Assembly (NCBI RefSeq): GCF_023091745.1
Contig: NC_068921.1
Coordinates: forward strand, 10,310,001 to 10,374,000
DNA from: Budorcas taxicolor
Lineage: Eukaryota; Chordata; Mammalia; Artiodactyla; Bovidae
Length of the DNA: 64,000 nucleotides
Reading direction: 5' to 3'
In this document: positions 22,973-34,779 of the stretch, in pieces
How positions within the stretch are numbered: position 1 is the first letter of the stretch
How the letters are laid out: the number at the start of each line of letters is the position of its first letter
Position numbers and translations under genes: made by a program
Notes under the pieces: generated by a model
The model's database searches: none
What the model was told of the DNA's origin: nothing
Seen by the model: only the letters and a program-made list of their open reading frames with translations

Positions 22973-24604
22973 TTGCAAACCCTGTGCAGGCCATAGGGTT
23001 TGGGTTCTTTTGCAGGTGAATCTGTCTAGACATCTCCTTCCTTTTGCTCTTGCTTTTCTGCTGCTCCTGGACTGCAATGGACACCAAGAATGGTCTGGGA
23101 CTCTGGTCAGATTTCCATCATCTTGTGGCTGAGACCTAAAAGAGGGGATTTTTGTTTCATTCAAAGGAAACAGGGAGCATCTCACCTAGTTTCTCCTCCT
23201 TCCACACATGTCTACCCTTTGGACAGAAATCTGCTCCCTCCTCCTCCAGTTTCTATAACCCTTCCTTAGTTTACTTCCTCAACTTTTCCTATGCTCTAGC
23301 TTAAGGAATACTCTTTGATCCAAGTCTCGGCTCGTCTCTGGACAAGGAAAGGGCAGATTTTTGGAATTTAGAAAGATCTTTGTCAGTAAATCCTAGAATG
23401 CTTTTCTCACAGTGGAGACAAAAAACTTCATTTTTAGTAAAAATTTAAATGACAAATTTTTTTCTTTTTGTGCTTCCATCCTAACCCTGCCTATAACCTA
23501 CCCTTCTTGAAGCAATCAGGAAATAGTGCCACATAAGGAATCATAAAAAATAAAAGTATAATTTTATATTTCAAACTATACTATTCCCATATCTGTAATT
23601 GAAAATGATTCCAGCATGAATCTTCCACTCTTTTTGAACATTTAGCTTCTAACCTAGAAGACAGAATACACCTAATTTCAACCCTTTGGTTTTGCTATCA
23701 CCAATTCTTTTCATCTTTCCTTCTCAGTCCAAAGCCTACAGCATGCCTGTGCTGTGTGTGTGTGTGTGTGTGTGTGAGTGTCATTCTCGTTTTGCTCACT
23801 AGATCCTTTAAGTTTATAAGTCACAACATGCAAAATTTAAAAGTAGGACTCATGCCTTGAATAACTGCAGCCAAGACTAAGAATGTAGGGCATGTAGCAA
23901 GAATCTAAAAATATTCCCTTACTACCAATGATCTCTCCTGGACCACTGAGTTTGGAGACTTTGAAAGATGCATCTTTCTTTCCCTTTGGCTTTTCCAATT
24001 CTTTATGGAAAAATAAATGTGCTAGAGTTCCATCTTCTCTCATTAAAGGTTTAATCAACGTCCAGAGACTCAAGTCTCATACAGTACGCCTCAACCTACA
24101 GAAACCAGGATGGGGATCACTCCACCCCGCTCCAGCCAGACACCCTCAGCTGCAGTCTTCCTATCAGTTCTGCTTCAGAAAGTTAAAGTTAGCAAGAATT
24201 TTTCACCTTGTGCCCCACCAATAACTATGCCTGGGTTTTTACAATGGCAAGGAAATGTATTTCCATTTTTTAAAAAGCTAGAACATTTAGAAAAAGATTT
24301 TTTAAAGCATACAAATAAATCCTCAAAGATTAACGATATTATCATCTTGGCATGCTTCCTTCCATGAGTACAGTGTAAATTATAATCAAATGGATAGCTG
24401 CCTTTTACATTTTAGAATATGTGATATATACTTGAATAGTCATCCATATTTGTTTCTACTATTTTTGCTCATAAATAAAACTGTGATTAAAATAACACAA
24501 TGAACAAAAAGCAATAAATCACAAGTGTATAGTTTCCATGTACTAGGCTAACTCACATCACTGTATCTCACAGATCTGTCTGTCAGCATTAGTTTCACAG
24601 ATAA
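22973..24604. other. No gene; one TG microsatellite
   Basis: A (TG)12 tract lies at 23753-23776. No coding feature is supported. The short opposed frames at 23837-24367 have no recognisable domain. Confidence 0.45.
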
Positions 24605-25088
24605 AGAAGAAATGGTACATATATACAGTGGAATGTTAGTCAGTCATAAAAAAGAACGAAATAACGCCATTTGCAATAATATGGAAGGATCTAAAGACTG
24701 TATACAGAGTGACGTAAGTCAGACAAAGACAAATATCCTATTTTGTAGCTTATATGTGGAATCTTTAAAAATGGTACAAATGAACTTATTTACAAATCAG
24801 AAATAGAGTCACAGATGTAGAAAACAAACTTATAGTTAACAAGGTAAAAGAAGTATAAATTGGAATTGACATACATACTACTATATATAATATTGATAAC
24901 TAATAAAAACCTAATGTACAGCAAGGGGAAATCCACTCAGTACTCCTCAATAATTGATATGGGAAAAAGTCTTAAGAAAAAAAGAGTGGATATGCATATA
25001 TGTATAACTGATTCACTTTGCTGTATAGCAGAAAGTAATACAACATTGTAAATCAACTATACTTCAACAAAAATTAATTTTTAAAAAC
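24605..25088 (+). mobile_element. L1 3' end, 5'-truncated
   Basis: It begins in the ORF2 C-terminal or 3' UTR region (AAATGGTACATATATACAGTGG, a cattle-type L1 block) and ends with the common artiodactyl L1 terminus GTAAATCAACTATACTTCAA and an A-rich tail. It is old and non-coding. Confidence 0.88.
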
Positions 25089-25721
25089 GTATCATTTTCA
25101 TTTTAGAGATTAATAAACTGAGAGAATCATTTTATAATGTTTTCACCAAAAATTTAATTCTCTGACACCCTACTTTATACATAATTCTATTTCCATAGGA
25201 AAAAAAACTCCAGAAGTGGAGTCAAAAGTTCAAAACATTTTAATTCTTTCATGCTGTTGGTGCCTATATCTAAGTTGCTTTCCAGAAATATTTTTTAGTT
25301 TACAAACCTACAAAAAGTATATGAAAATGCCTTTTTCACAGCATCTTTTCTCAAGTCTGAAGGTGATAAATTGGATCTCATTGTGTTGGAAAATATTTTC
25401 ACATTAATTGCCATCTGTATTTCATTTCTGAATTATCTTTCCTTGAATTTTGCTCATGTTTCTGAGATCTTACTGTTGATTTTTAGAGTACCAAATATGT
25501 TAAATAACACCTACGATCGTTTAGCTATCATGCATGTTTCAAAGACTTTTCTCAGTTTGCCTAATTTGCCTTAAATTTGGAATTACAGATTTTAGATTTT
25601 TTTCATTGTTTAATTTTTATGTTATCAGTCTTTTCTTCAGTTGTTTCTTCAATGACTTTATGCTTACAAAAATCCTTCCCAATCATGAAAGGATAAATAC
25701 CTGTGAGTTGATTTCTCATTG
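25089..25721. other. No gene or recognised repeat
   Basis: Very AT-rich. The open frames at 25216-25574 reflect T-rich composition (Phe, Leu, Ile) and not coding sequence. Confidence 0.45.
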
Positions 25722-25735
25722 TTCCACGAGTCATT

Positions 25736-26058
25736 CAGTTCAGTTCAGTCACTCATTCGTGTCCGACTCTTTGCAACCCCATGGATTGCAGCACACCAGG
25801 CCTCCCTGTCCATCACCACCTCCCAGAGCTTGCTCAAACTCATGTCCATTGAGTCAGTGATGCCATCCAACCATTTCATCCTCTGTCGTCCCCTTCTCCT
25901 GCCACCTTCAATCTTTCCCAGCATCAGGGTCTTTTCTAAGAAGTCAGCTCTTCGCATCAGGTGGCCAAAGTATTGGAGTTTCAGCTTCAGCATCAGTCCT
26001 TCCAATGAATATTCAGGACTGATTTCCTTTAGGATGGACTGGTTGAATCTCCTTGCAG
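25736..26058 (-). mobile_element. BovB 3' fragment with 14-bp TSD
   Basis: BovB tail and the last ~100 codons of the RT ORF (FGHLMRRADFLEKTLMLGKI on the minus strand). TTCCACGAGTCATT (25722-25735) and TTCCATGAGTCATT (26059-26072) match at 13 of 14 bases and mark the ends. Confidence 0.95.
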
Positions 26059-26204
26059 TTCCATGAGTCATTAGGGAAGTCCATTTGGGTATGCAGTGTG
26101 TTCATTATTCACTGAGATGGACTGTGTGTGGATACTGACCCTGCCCTTTATTGGCTGAGTGACCTTGGGTGGGATGTCTATTCACCTGTCTCTTATGTGA
26201 TGAT

Positions 26205-26432
26205 AACATGTGTGTGTGCCAAGTTGCTTCAGTCGTGTCTGACTCTGTGCGACTCTATGGACTGTAGCCCGCCAGGTTCCTCTGTCCATGGGATTCCCTA
26301 GCCAAGAACACTGGAGTGGGTTGCCGTGCCCTCCTCCAGGGGATCTTCTCCACGCAGGGATCAAACCAATGTCTCTTACATCTCCTGCATTGACAGGCAG
26401 GTTCTTTACCACTAGCGCCACCTGGGAAGCCC
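26205..26432 (-). mobile_element. Bov-tA SINE
   Basis: A GT-rich tail and CCAAGTTGCTTCAGTCGTG lie at the left; the tRNA head at the right ends GCGCCACCTGGGAAGCCCC. The head carries a short extra block (CTTACATCTCCTGCATTGAC). Confidence 0.94.
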
Positions 26433-26675
26433 CAAAGTGTTAATAATGCCCTCTAAAAGTTGTTGTCGATATTAAATGAATAATATATTTAATAAACACA
26501 CAATCAGCTGTAGTTATTATTTAATTTACATGAAAGTAATTTGGGGGTTAGTATAAAACATAAATAATTTAATTTTTTGCCCCAAATTTTTCATCTGTTT
26601 TCCCAGCATCAGATATTTTAAAAATCTTTCCTGTGGTGTCTGATGCTACAATTCGTAGTTACCAAGTTTCCACTT

Positions 26676-26949
26676 GGAGAAGGCAATGGCACCCCACTCC
26701 AGTGCTCTTGCCTGAAAATCCAATGGATGACGGAGCCTGGTGGGCTGCAGTCCATGGGGTCACTAAGAGTCAGACACGACTGAGTGACTTCCCTTTCGCT
26801 TTTCCCTTTCATGCATTGGAGAAGGAAATGGCAACCCACTCCAGTGTTCTTGCCTGGAGAGTCCCAGGGACGGCGGAGCCTGGTGGGCTGCCGTCTATGG
26901 GGTCACACAGAGTCGGACATGACTGAAGCAACTTAGCAGCAGCAACAGC
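26676..26949 (+). mobile_element. BOV-A2 SINE with 12-bp TSD
   Basis: Both monomers, linker and (AGC)n tail are present. AAGTTTCCACTT (26664-26675) and AAGCTTCCACTT (26950-26961) differ at one base and fix the ends. Confidence 0.96.
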
Positions 26950-26961
26950 AAGCTTCCACTT

Positions 26962-28597
26962 ATGCTTCAGTTAGCCATTGAAAGAGGGCCCCCTGATAGA
27001 AAGTGATTCACATGCATGCTTTCTCATTCACATTAGCCTCAATTATGCACTACTCTTTGAATACCAGAGCTTTTCTGCTCAGTAAAACAGTGCAGCAGCC
27101 CTATCTAAGGGATGAGACAGTGGAGTTGAGGCTCAGTCATAGACTATCGGCACCACTGTATTGGAATCCACTTCTCTTCTCTCCAGTACATACATGGGAG
27201 GACCAACCTCAACTAGCAGACATATCAGGCCACCCACAGGGGGCGGTGAGCCCACTCATTCTGCCCACAACAGTGGAGAGAAAACTCTTAGAATGTTTCA
27301 TCCTTGGTGTTCTGACGAAGCTTTCAGAGAACAGAAGTAAAACAATAGATTGAAGAAAGATAACTTTCCCCTCAACAGGGTGCTGCTCTTTCCACTCCTA
27401 TTACCATCAGCTTATGCTAAGGATATCTTGAATAATTTGGCCCAAATTGGAGTGGGGGGGGGGGGGGGGGGCGCAGTAAACCTAACCTGAGACAGTTCAA
27501 AGTTGTCAAGTTCTCTCTCCATGAAACTTCTGATTTTTTAAAATGTTTCCTTAAGTTATTTAACTTAAATATTGTCCAACAAAAAAGAAACAAGAAATCA
27601 CTAATAAATCAGGCAAACAACTGTATATAGATTTTTCATATCTGCTTTCAAATTTAGGAGAAAATAAGATTTTCAAGCCAATTTACAGTGATTTAACAAC
27701 ATATTTTCAAACCAAGAGCTGACTCAATGGAAACCTTCAAAAATTAGAGCAGGCGTAGATTGTGGCTGATTAGGTTAGGTCATCTGTGATATTCACTGCT
27801 CCCATGTTTATTCACCAATGATTACCATAAATGTTTGATTCTCTTCTCAAATTCTGCTGCAGTTTCTGTGCCCTGGCCTCTGACTTAGCCTGCCACTGTG
27901 AAGTTTGTCTTGGTTCATTAATTCCTATGTAGGTTTCTGATTTGCCTCCCAACCATGGAGAGGGTCTGTGGTTCTGGAAACCGCATGGGAGCATCTATGC
28001 TGGGAGGGTCTTAGCTATACAAGAGTTACCTCGCCCCCTTCAAGCGGCCTGTTCCAGAAGCACAGCTGACTTTGGTTTTTCTTTTGAGTCCCAAGGCCAG
28101 GCATTGCGCAAGACCCAAGACCTTAGAGCTGAGGAAGAAACTGAATCCCTCAGGAATATGAGGGAAGCCTTTAAGCCTTTTCCCCTTATTCCCTGCCTCT
28201 TCTCTTTGGGGTAGTGAGAACCGCAGTAACCAAAGACCCTTCATCTCTCCTCCCAGTGGGATTTCTCAATGAACAATGAAGCTGCCTCAAACATGCTAGC
28301 CCTTCCATCAATCCTCTTTCTGCCCCTGTTTTTTTGTAGCTGAGCTTTCCCACAACTCAGGGCAGACCTGTCCACCCTGCCAGTTCCTTTGTTCAGTATT
28401 AAATCCCACCTGCCAACTGAGTCAAGGATTTCTCCAAAATGCCACTCATGTCTCTCTTAATTCACTTGCTTGTCACATGGTCTAGTTTATTGAGAAGAAA
28501 ACTAGAAATAGATATGAAAGAAAAAGAAACAGATAACCAGATAATAGAAATTTATTTGTCATCTCATTATCTTCATGATTGCAATCATCCCTAGCAA
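26962..28597. other. No gene; one long G-run
   Basis: An uninterrupted run of 18 G lies at 27454-27471. Open frames at 27003-27353 and 27942-28244 have no recognisable domain, and the latter two overlap on opposite strands. No repeat is recognised. Confidence 0.45.
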
Positions 28598-28800
28598 TTC
28601 CGTAGTGCCTACTATGTGTCAAACACTAGTATAACTGCTTTACACATGTTGCTTTCTTTGATCTTTGTAACAGTCAATAAGGGCAATGATACTATTTTCA
28701 TTTTAAGACAAGGGATCCGAGACAGAGAAAGAATACATAACTTGTGCAGGATCACAACTGGCTCCAGAGGCCCTGCTCATAACTCCTACATCATGCCACC
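28598..28800 (-). mobile_element. MIR SINE
   Basis: The antisense MIR pattern is clear: CCTACTATGTGTCAAACACT, then CTGCTTTACACATGTTG, then CATTTTAAGACAAGGGATCC, then TTGTGCAGGATCACAACTGG. It is ancient and non-coding. Confidence 0.85.
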
Positions 28801-29160
28801 TGCCTATGATGGCAGTGCCCCAGCAGCTTCCAAAATCTGCTGTTATCTAGTATATCCAAACAGCTTGTCCCCTGCATTGTCAATTCACTCCTGAGTGTCC
28901 CATTAGGGTTTCCTCCTAAAGAGATAGTCACTGAGAAATTCTACAAAGCAGGGATGGCTTTAAAAGCAGGCAACTCTAAGAACTGAACTGGAAGTTCCCA
29001 CAACAAAAACAGCAGCTTTGACATATGCATGTCTGATATCTAAACCATGTCAAAAAAATTTAAGCAATAACATGGAAAGCTAAAGCTCAGGAAAGTCAAA
29101 TCTCTTGACCTTTATCACAGGAGTAAAGCATGAGCTGTTTGCCTATAGTGTGTATGTTCT
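28801..29160. other. No gene or recognised repeat
   Basis: Short spacer between a MIR and a BOV-A2. Nothing is recognisable. Confidence 0.45.
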
Positions 29161-29172
29161 TTCCACTTTCAC

Positions 29173-29443
29173 TGCTGATCCTAAGTCACTTCAGTCGTGT
29201 TCAACTCTGTGTGACCCCATAGACGGCAGCCCACCAGGCTCCCCCGTCCCTGGGACTCTCCAGGCAAGAACACTGGAGTGGGTTGCCATTTCCTTCTCCA
29301 GTGCATGAAAATGAAAAGTGAAAGGGAAGTCGCTCAGTCGTGTCTGACTCTTCGCGACCCCATGGACTGCAGCCTACCAGGCTCCTCCATCCATGGGATT
29401 TTCCAGGCAAGAGTACTGGAGTGGGGTGCCATTGCCTTCTCCA
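29173..29443 (-). mobile_element. BOV-A2 SINE with 12-bp TSD
   Basis: Both Bov-A monomers are reversed, with the linker (GCATGAAAATGAAAAGTGAA) between them. TTCCACTTTCAC at 29161-29172 and 29444-29455 is a perfect TSD. The AGC tail is reduced to CTGCTG. Confidence 0.96.
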
Positions 29444-29455
29444 TTCCACTTTCAC

Positions 29456-30055
29456 ACTCTCCACTAAATACAGATATTCTGATACGCTGTGTAATAGCCA
29501 TAACATACTCCAATAAGTAATTTTTAAACTAAATTCTAGGAGATTAAAGTTTAATCCTAGGGGAAATCCTTTTCAACTTTGAGCAACCTGTGGAAAGCAG
29601 ACCTACCATCTCCATGGCCTTTTTATTGGACTCAGTCGTCCCTCCCAAGACATTCAGATGGAGGAAGGGGCCAGAGACGGAGGCACAGATGGAAGACCCT
29701 GCACACACTCCACAGAGAGGCCCAACCAGCAGTATGTCACAGTCAGATCCATACATTTACTGAGATTCTGCAACAGCCAAAATTGTTTTCCTCAATTCCC
29801 ATAGTCAGCCCATTCAGTGACAGAATACCAAACTGACCTCTCTCCTAGGTGACAGTTCACCAGTTTACCCCAAAATCATTTTTAAAGAGTCAAGTTTTAC
29901 TGTTTCCACTTTTTTGAGGCATATTAGTGTGACTGAAAAAGAACAATTGGAAAAAAAGCTATTAATTCCTTTATAAGGTTGAAAATTTTAAAATTTTTTA
30001 CAGAAAGTGATACAATATTATTTGTAAGTAAAATATGAAATGTTACATATTCAAT
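29456..30055. other. No gene or recognised repeat
   Basis: Opposed short frames at 29544-29836 overlap each other and have no domain. Nothing else is seen. Confidence 0.45.
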
Positions 30056-30059
30056 ACAC

Positions 30060-30084
30060 TCTCTCTATATATATATGTGACAAC

Positions 30085-30127
<43 letters not shown>
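30060..30127 (+). repeat. Compound TA/CA microsatellite
   Basis: (TA)n from about 30085 to 30109 passes directly into (CA)n to about 30127, after a short CTCTCTATATATATATG stretch. It is likely length-variable and lies just upstream of an L1 fragment. Confidence 0.95.
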
Positions 30128-30524
30128 TTCCCAAGACCACGGAAAAAAACGAAGAGAAATATAAAAATATAAGGTATCAAAATTTATGGAATGAAGCTAA
30201 AGCAGTGTTCAGAGAGACAGTGATGCCTGTAAATGCCTATGTTAAGGGTAAAGATCTAAAAATTAATTACCTGAGGTTTCATCTTTAAAAAAAAATAGAC
30301 AAATAGAAGAATGAACCCAACTAAGTGAAAGGAAGAAAATAATAAAGGTCAAGGAATAAATCAAAGAAATGGAAAACAAAAAAATAAGAGACAAAAATCA
30401 ATAAAACCAAAAATTAGTTATTTCAAACATGTAAAATTAATAAGCATCTACCCACACTAATCAAGGGAAAAAGAGAAACACACATCAAAACATCAGCATT
30501 GAAAGACGGTATATCACTACAGAG

Positions 30525-30665
30525 CCTGTGTTCATGTATGCATGCTAAGTCACTTCAGTCCTGTCTGACTCTTTGCAACCCCGTGGACTGTGGCCCACCA
30601 GGCTTCTTTGTCCATGGGATTCTCCAGGCAAGAATACCAGAGCAGGTAGCCATTTCCTTCTCCAT
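30525..30665 (-). mobile_element. Bov-A SINE monomer with 9-bp TSD
   Basis: One Bov-A monomer, reversed (CTAAGTCACTTCAGTCCTG to CATTTCCTTCTCC), with no tRNA head and a degenerate simple tail (GTTCATGTATGCATG). ACTACAGAG at 30516-30524 and 30666-30674 flanks it inside the L1. Confidence 0.9.
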
Positions 30666-30823
30666 ACTACAGAGGCTACATACATTGAAAAAATAACAGA
30701 ATGATATGAAAAACTTAATATAACAATACATGTAATAGCATAGCAGAGATGAATAAATTTTTTACAATACAGGAAATACAAAAAGAAGAAAAACTGGAAT
30801 ACCCTTTATCACTTAAGAACTGA

Positions 30824-31909
30824 TTTTTTTTTTTTTTTTTGGCACGTTAAGTTTTCTTGGGGGCAAAATGAGGACTGCAACCCAGGAGGCAGCACCTCAG
30901 GTAGCTCTGACAGATTGCTCCAAAGAGGCAGTCGGGGAAGGTCAATATATAAGATTTTGATGAAGGGGGAATTCAGTGTAATCAAGCACTTACTTTACAA
31001 AGGTTGCCTACTAGTCACAAGGAGCTGATGTCACCATGAAAGGATTAAGTGCTTCTATAGATAGGAAGGGAAGCAAGGATTGGGATCCTCTATCATTCAG
31101 AAAACTAAGATCATGGCATCTGGTCCCATCACTTCATGGCAAATAGATGGAGAAACAGTGGAAACAGTGGCAGACTTTATTTTCTTGGGCTCCAAAATCA
31201 CTGCAGATGGTGACTGCAGCCATGAAATTAAAAGATGCTTACTCCTTGGAAGAAAAGTTATGACCAACCTAGACAGCACGTTAAAAAGCAGAGACATTAC
31301 TTTGCCAACAAAGGTCCATCTAGTTAAGGCCACGGTTTTTCCAGTAGTCATGTATGGATGTGAGAGTTGGACTATAAAGAAAGCTGAGCACTGAAGAATT
31401 CATGCTTTTGAACTGTGGTGTTGGAGAAGACTCTTGAGAGTCCCTTGGACTGCAAGGAGATCCAACCAGTCTATCCTGAAGGAGATCAGTCCTGGGTGTT
31501 CATTGGAAGGACTGATGTTGAAGCTGAGACTCCAATACTTTGGCCACCTGATGCAAAGAACTGACTCACTGGAAAAGACCCTGATGCTGGGAAAGATTGA
31601 AGGTGGGAGGAGAAGGGAACGACAGAGGATGAGATGGTTAGATGGCATCACCGACTCAATGGACATGAGTTTGAGTAAGCTCTGGCACTTGGTGATGGAC
31701 AGGAAATCCTGGCGTGCTGCAGTCCATGGGGTCGCAGAGTCAGACAGGACTGAGCGACAGAACTGAACTGATCTAAAGACCTGTTCCACCAATTCCCCTG
31801 GGGCAAGAATGCCTCACTCTCCACCTTGAATTCCCTCCAAGGGGTGTTGAAGGTCAGCAGCTGCAGCAGTCTCCACAGAGGCAGAAGGCAAATGCCCTTG
31901 TTGTGACTG
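30824..31909 (-). mobile_element. Poly(A)-tailed LTR-like retrocopy, interrupted by BovB
   Basis: A run of 17 T (30824-30840) marks the 3' end of a minus-strand insert, and AAGAACTGA at 30815-30823 and 31910-31918 flanks it as a TSD. Old L1 sequence resumes exactly on both sides. Read on the minus strand, the end resembles the U3-R part of a class I ERV LTR. It has a TATATATTG box near 30955, a GCAGTCCTCATTTTG block, then AAGAAAACTTAAC (a mutated polyadenylation region), then poly(A) about 12 bases later. That is the form expected of an LTR-terminated transcript copied by L1 machinery, 5' truncated. A BovB (31092-31772) splits it. Confidence 0.65.
31092..31772 (+). mobile_element. BovB 3' fragment
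   Basis: Begins at CATTCAGAAAACTAAGATC and runs through the RT C-terminus to the GAACTGAACTGA tail. Two frames remain open (31080-31394 and 31434-31766), separated by the stop after KKAEH. It lies within the LTR-like retrocopy. No clear TSD was found. Confidence 0.94.
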
Positions 31910-32712
31910 AAGAACTGAATCTGTCATTTAAAATTTTCCCACAAAGAAAACTCCAGGCCCAAAATGTCTCCCCTGGTGAATTCTATCATAAGAAATTGAA
32001 AATCATATTCAAGAAAAAATGACACCAATTCTATGCAAACTCTTTCAGAGAGCTATACTATCCTTGTGGTCAGAAGACCACAAAGTTAGTAAAGTCAGTA
32101 AAATGGCAATTATCCCATATTGGGTATACAGATATAGTTTCAATGGTATACTAAATGATTTTGTTGGAGGAATTGACTTATTAATTTTAAAATGTATATG
32201 AATAGGGAAAATGACCTAGAACAGCCGAAAAATAATCATGAAATCAAGACTAAAATTAGAGTCCTTATCTCCTTTCAAAAGTGACAACAAGGTGCAGTAA
32301 GTAAGCATGACAGTGTAGCATAAACATTTTTAGAGTCCAAAAGTAAACCCACACACTTGTGGTCAACTGACTTTCAACAAAGGTGCCAAGGTAACTCAAT
32401 GAGGAATAAGTCTTTTCTACAAAGGACTCTGAAGCAACTGGATCTCTGTAGGGAAAAAAATAAACTTCAATCCTTACCTCACAGCATATGCAAAAATCAA
32501 TTCCAAGAGGATAACAGACCTAAGCATAAGAGCTGAAACTACTAAACTTCTAGAATAAGATATTTTTTAAAAAAATTGTGATTTTGGATTGCACAAATGT
32601 TTCTTGCACAAGACACAAAAACATAGACTATTAAAATGATGATAAATGGGACTTCACAAAAATTGAAAACATTTTCTCTTTGAAAGACAGGTAAAAATTA
32701 TTATAATTGGTA

Positions 32713-34247
32713 CAGGAGAAATCAGAATTCCACTTTAGATGTGTCAGGCCCCAAACCCAAAGTCTTTCCCATTACTCTGTATGGGTTCTGGTGCTCACCA
32801 CTGGGTAACGTAGTCTGATTGGAAACACAAATCATGTATTATTATATATATCTAAAAAGCCTAAGAACATTTTTAACACAATGGACCAAAGGTCAGCAAT
32901 AATAACCAAAGGGAGCATTATGTGGGACTAACTACTAAGTAGAAAGTTTCCTCAAAGCAGATACCCTTCTGCTCAGCAAATCTCATGGGTAGCCAACAAA
33001 ATACGTGACTAATCACACGAGGAACCCACAACAGTAATAGCACTGACCAGGGACCAGTCTTATCTCCTCACCATCTAATGGTATGACCTTCCGTTTCTGT
33101 GCCTTAGAGTCTCTCTCTTTAAAGTGTGAAGGTTGGCTTGGATGATACCTCAACCCCCTGGAACCTCCTTTAGATTGATAGCATGAGCCGTAAAAGCTTC
33201 TCCAGTCTTTTAGTCAACAGCTTTTGTTGCCAAGTTCCAGCCAGGTGTAGCTCCTGAGGGGGAAGGCGAGCTGGTGAGAACAAACAGAAGCTGAGCCCCA
33301 GACCTGAAGTCGGGACCATCATGGCGACACTTCCTCTTGGCAGAGGAGCTGTGCCAACCCCGCTGGGACACCATCTGTCACAGCTGTGTGAAGTCAGAGG
33401 AAAGCTGTGGAAAACATTCACCAGCTTCAGTGGGTCATTTTTCACCAGTTGCAGATGGTTCTGTGGAATTAAAAAAAAAAAAAAGGCAGAGGAGTTGCAA
33501 AGACTGGCAAACTACAGCCAACATCCCAAGATGAATGAACTGCCTGCACACTGGGAGGCAGGCCTACAGATTCACTTTGGGGAGAGTCCAGCCTCCTTGC
33601 TGTTTCCTGACACTCTCCATCCAAACTCCTGTGGCGTTTAGTATGCACAGCCCCAGGCCCTGGGTACGCCATGCACAGTGATTAGTGAGGCAGTGCAGTG
33701 ACTCAGACTTAGCCACCCATTCAGAAGTCCTTAGACAGTACTGGGGAGTACGTGACTCACAGTACGTACTTGACATATACTTATCAAAATATATTGCCTC
33801 GAAAAGCTATTCCCTTACATCATGGAAAAGTACAGATGGGAGCTTGTTCTATCACCTCTATACAGTATTTTCTGAAATTTCTAAAACTGATTCAGCATGA
33901 TGACCTCTGTTGTTCCAAGTCCCCTTCCACTGTCCCAAACTCCTGATTTAATTCTGAAGTAATGGACAGTGACTTCTTGTACTTCCAGCCCAGTCAGAGT
34001 AACAGACAGTCACAATTAACAATAAATGAGTTAGATCTTAGTACGACCGTTAAATGATGCGATTTGTTTGGGGCATCCAAAATATGTCCTTTCTGCTTCA
34101 GTTGCAAATACCGTTAGCTTTTCTTTCTCTCTTTTCAACAATAACAACAAAAAATTGCTTTCAGAAAAAACTCTTATGCCCTACATCTATAGCATAGTTA
34201 TAAGTTTGTCAATGTGACGAGATTCTAAGGAAATTTATATCATAAGG
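32713..34247. other. No supported gene; unassigned
   Basis: Includes an A-run (33470-33484) and several overlapping short frames at 33170-33946 on both strands. None shows a recognisable domain. The frame at 33321-33641 reads through the A-run as polylysine. A decayed retrocopy cannot be excluded, but no parent gene is recognised. Confidence 0.4.
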
Positions 34248-34256
34248 CATAATTCT

Positions 34257-34458
34257 GGGCTTCCCTGGTGGCTCAAACAGTAAAGAATCAGCCTCCAGTA
34301 CAGGAGACCTGGGTTCAGTCCCTGGGTCGGGAAGATCCCCTGGAGGAGGGCATGGGAACCTGCTCCAGTGTTCTTGCCTAGAGAATCCCATGGACAGAGG
34401 GCCTGGCGGGCTACAGCAGAGTCAGACAGGACTGAACGACTAAACACACAGCACAAGA
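34257..34458 (+). mobile_element. Bov-tA SINE with 9-bp TSD
   Basis: GGGCTTCCCTGGTGGCTCAA head, body with a short deletion after GGGCTACAG, and an ACACACAGCACAAG tail. CATAATTCT at 34248-34256 and 34459-34467 flanks it. Confidence 0.95.
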
Positions 34459-34561
34459 CATAATTCTAATTGTTTCAGGAGAAGCTTAGCCCCACCCGGA
34501 CAAGCAGCATGGTAATTGGAGAAATTTCGGAGGGGGGCTTCTATGTTGTATCATAAAGGAT

Positions 34562-34779
34562 GTGCTGTGCTAAATCTCTTCAGTGTCTGACTCTTTGTGA
34601 CCCTATGGACTGTAGCCTGCCAGCCTCCTCTGTCCATAGGATTCTCCAGGCAAGAATACTGGAGTGGGTTGCCGTTTCCTTCTCCAGGGGATTTTCCCCA
34701 TCCAGGGATCAAACCCACATCTCTATGTCTCCTGCATTGGCAGCTGGGCTCTTTACCACCAGCACCACCTGGGAAGTCC
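34562..34779 (-). mobile_element. Bov-tA SINE
   Basis: Reversed Bov-A body (AAATCTCTTCAGTGTCTGAC at left) and tRNA head at the right ending CACCACCTGGGAAGTCCC. It faces the plus-strand Bov-tA at 34257-34458 tail to tail across about 100 bases. A possible short TSD, ATCATA, flanks it. Confidence 0.94.

Larger units (their letters stand above)
30140..32712 (+). mobile_element. Old L1 ORF2 fragment, interrupted and internally deleted
   Basis: Plus-strand L1 ORF2. Blocks such as TATGGAATGAAGCTAAAGCAG (30186) and AAACTCCAGGCCCAAAATGT (31949) come from the RT part. TCAACAAAGGTGCCAAGGT (32375) comes from the C-terminal part. Two insertions interrupt it (30525-30665 and 30824-31909). Near 32080-32105 the sequence jumps ahead within ORF2, so a large piece is deleted. 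No frame survives. Confidence 0.85.

Noticed and set aside
33321..33641. Open frame starting MATLPLGRGA, possible retrocopied gene
   Set aside because: It reads through an A-run as polylysine, overlaps frames on both strands, and no parent protein is recognised.
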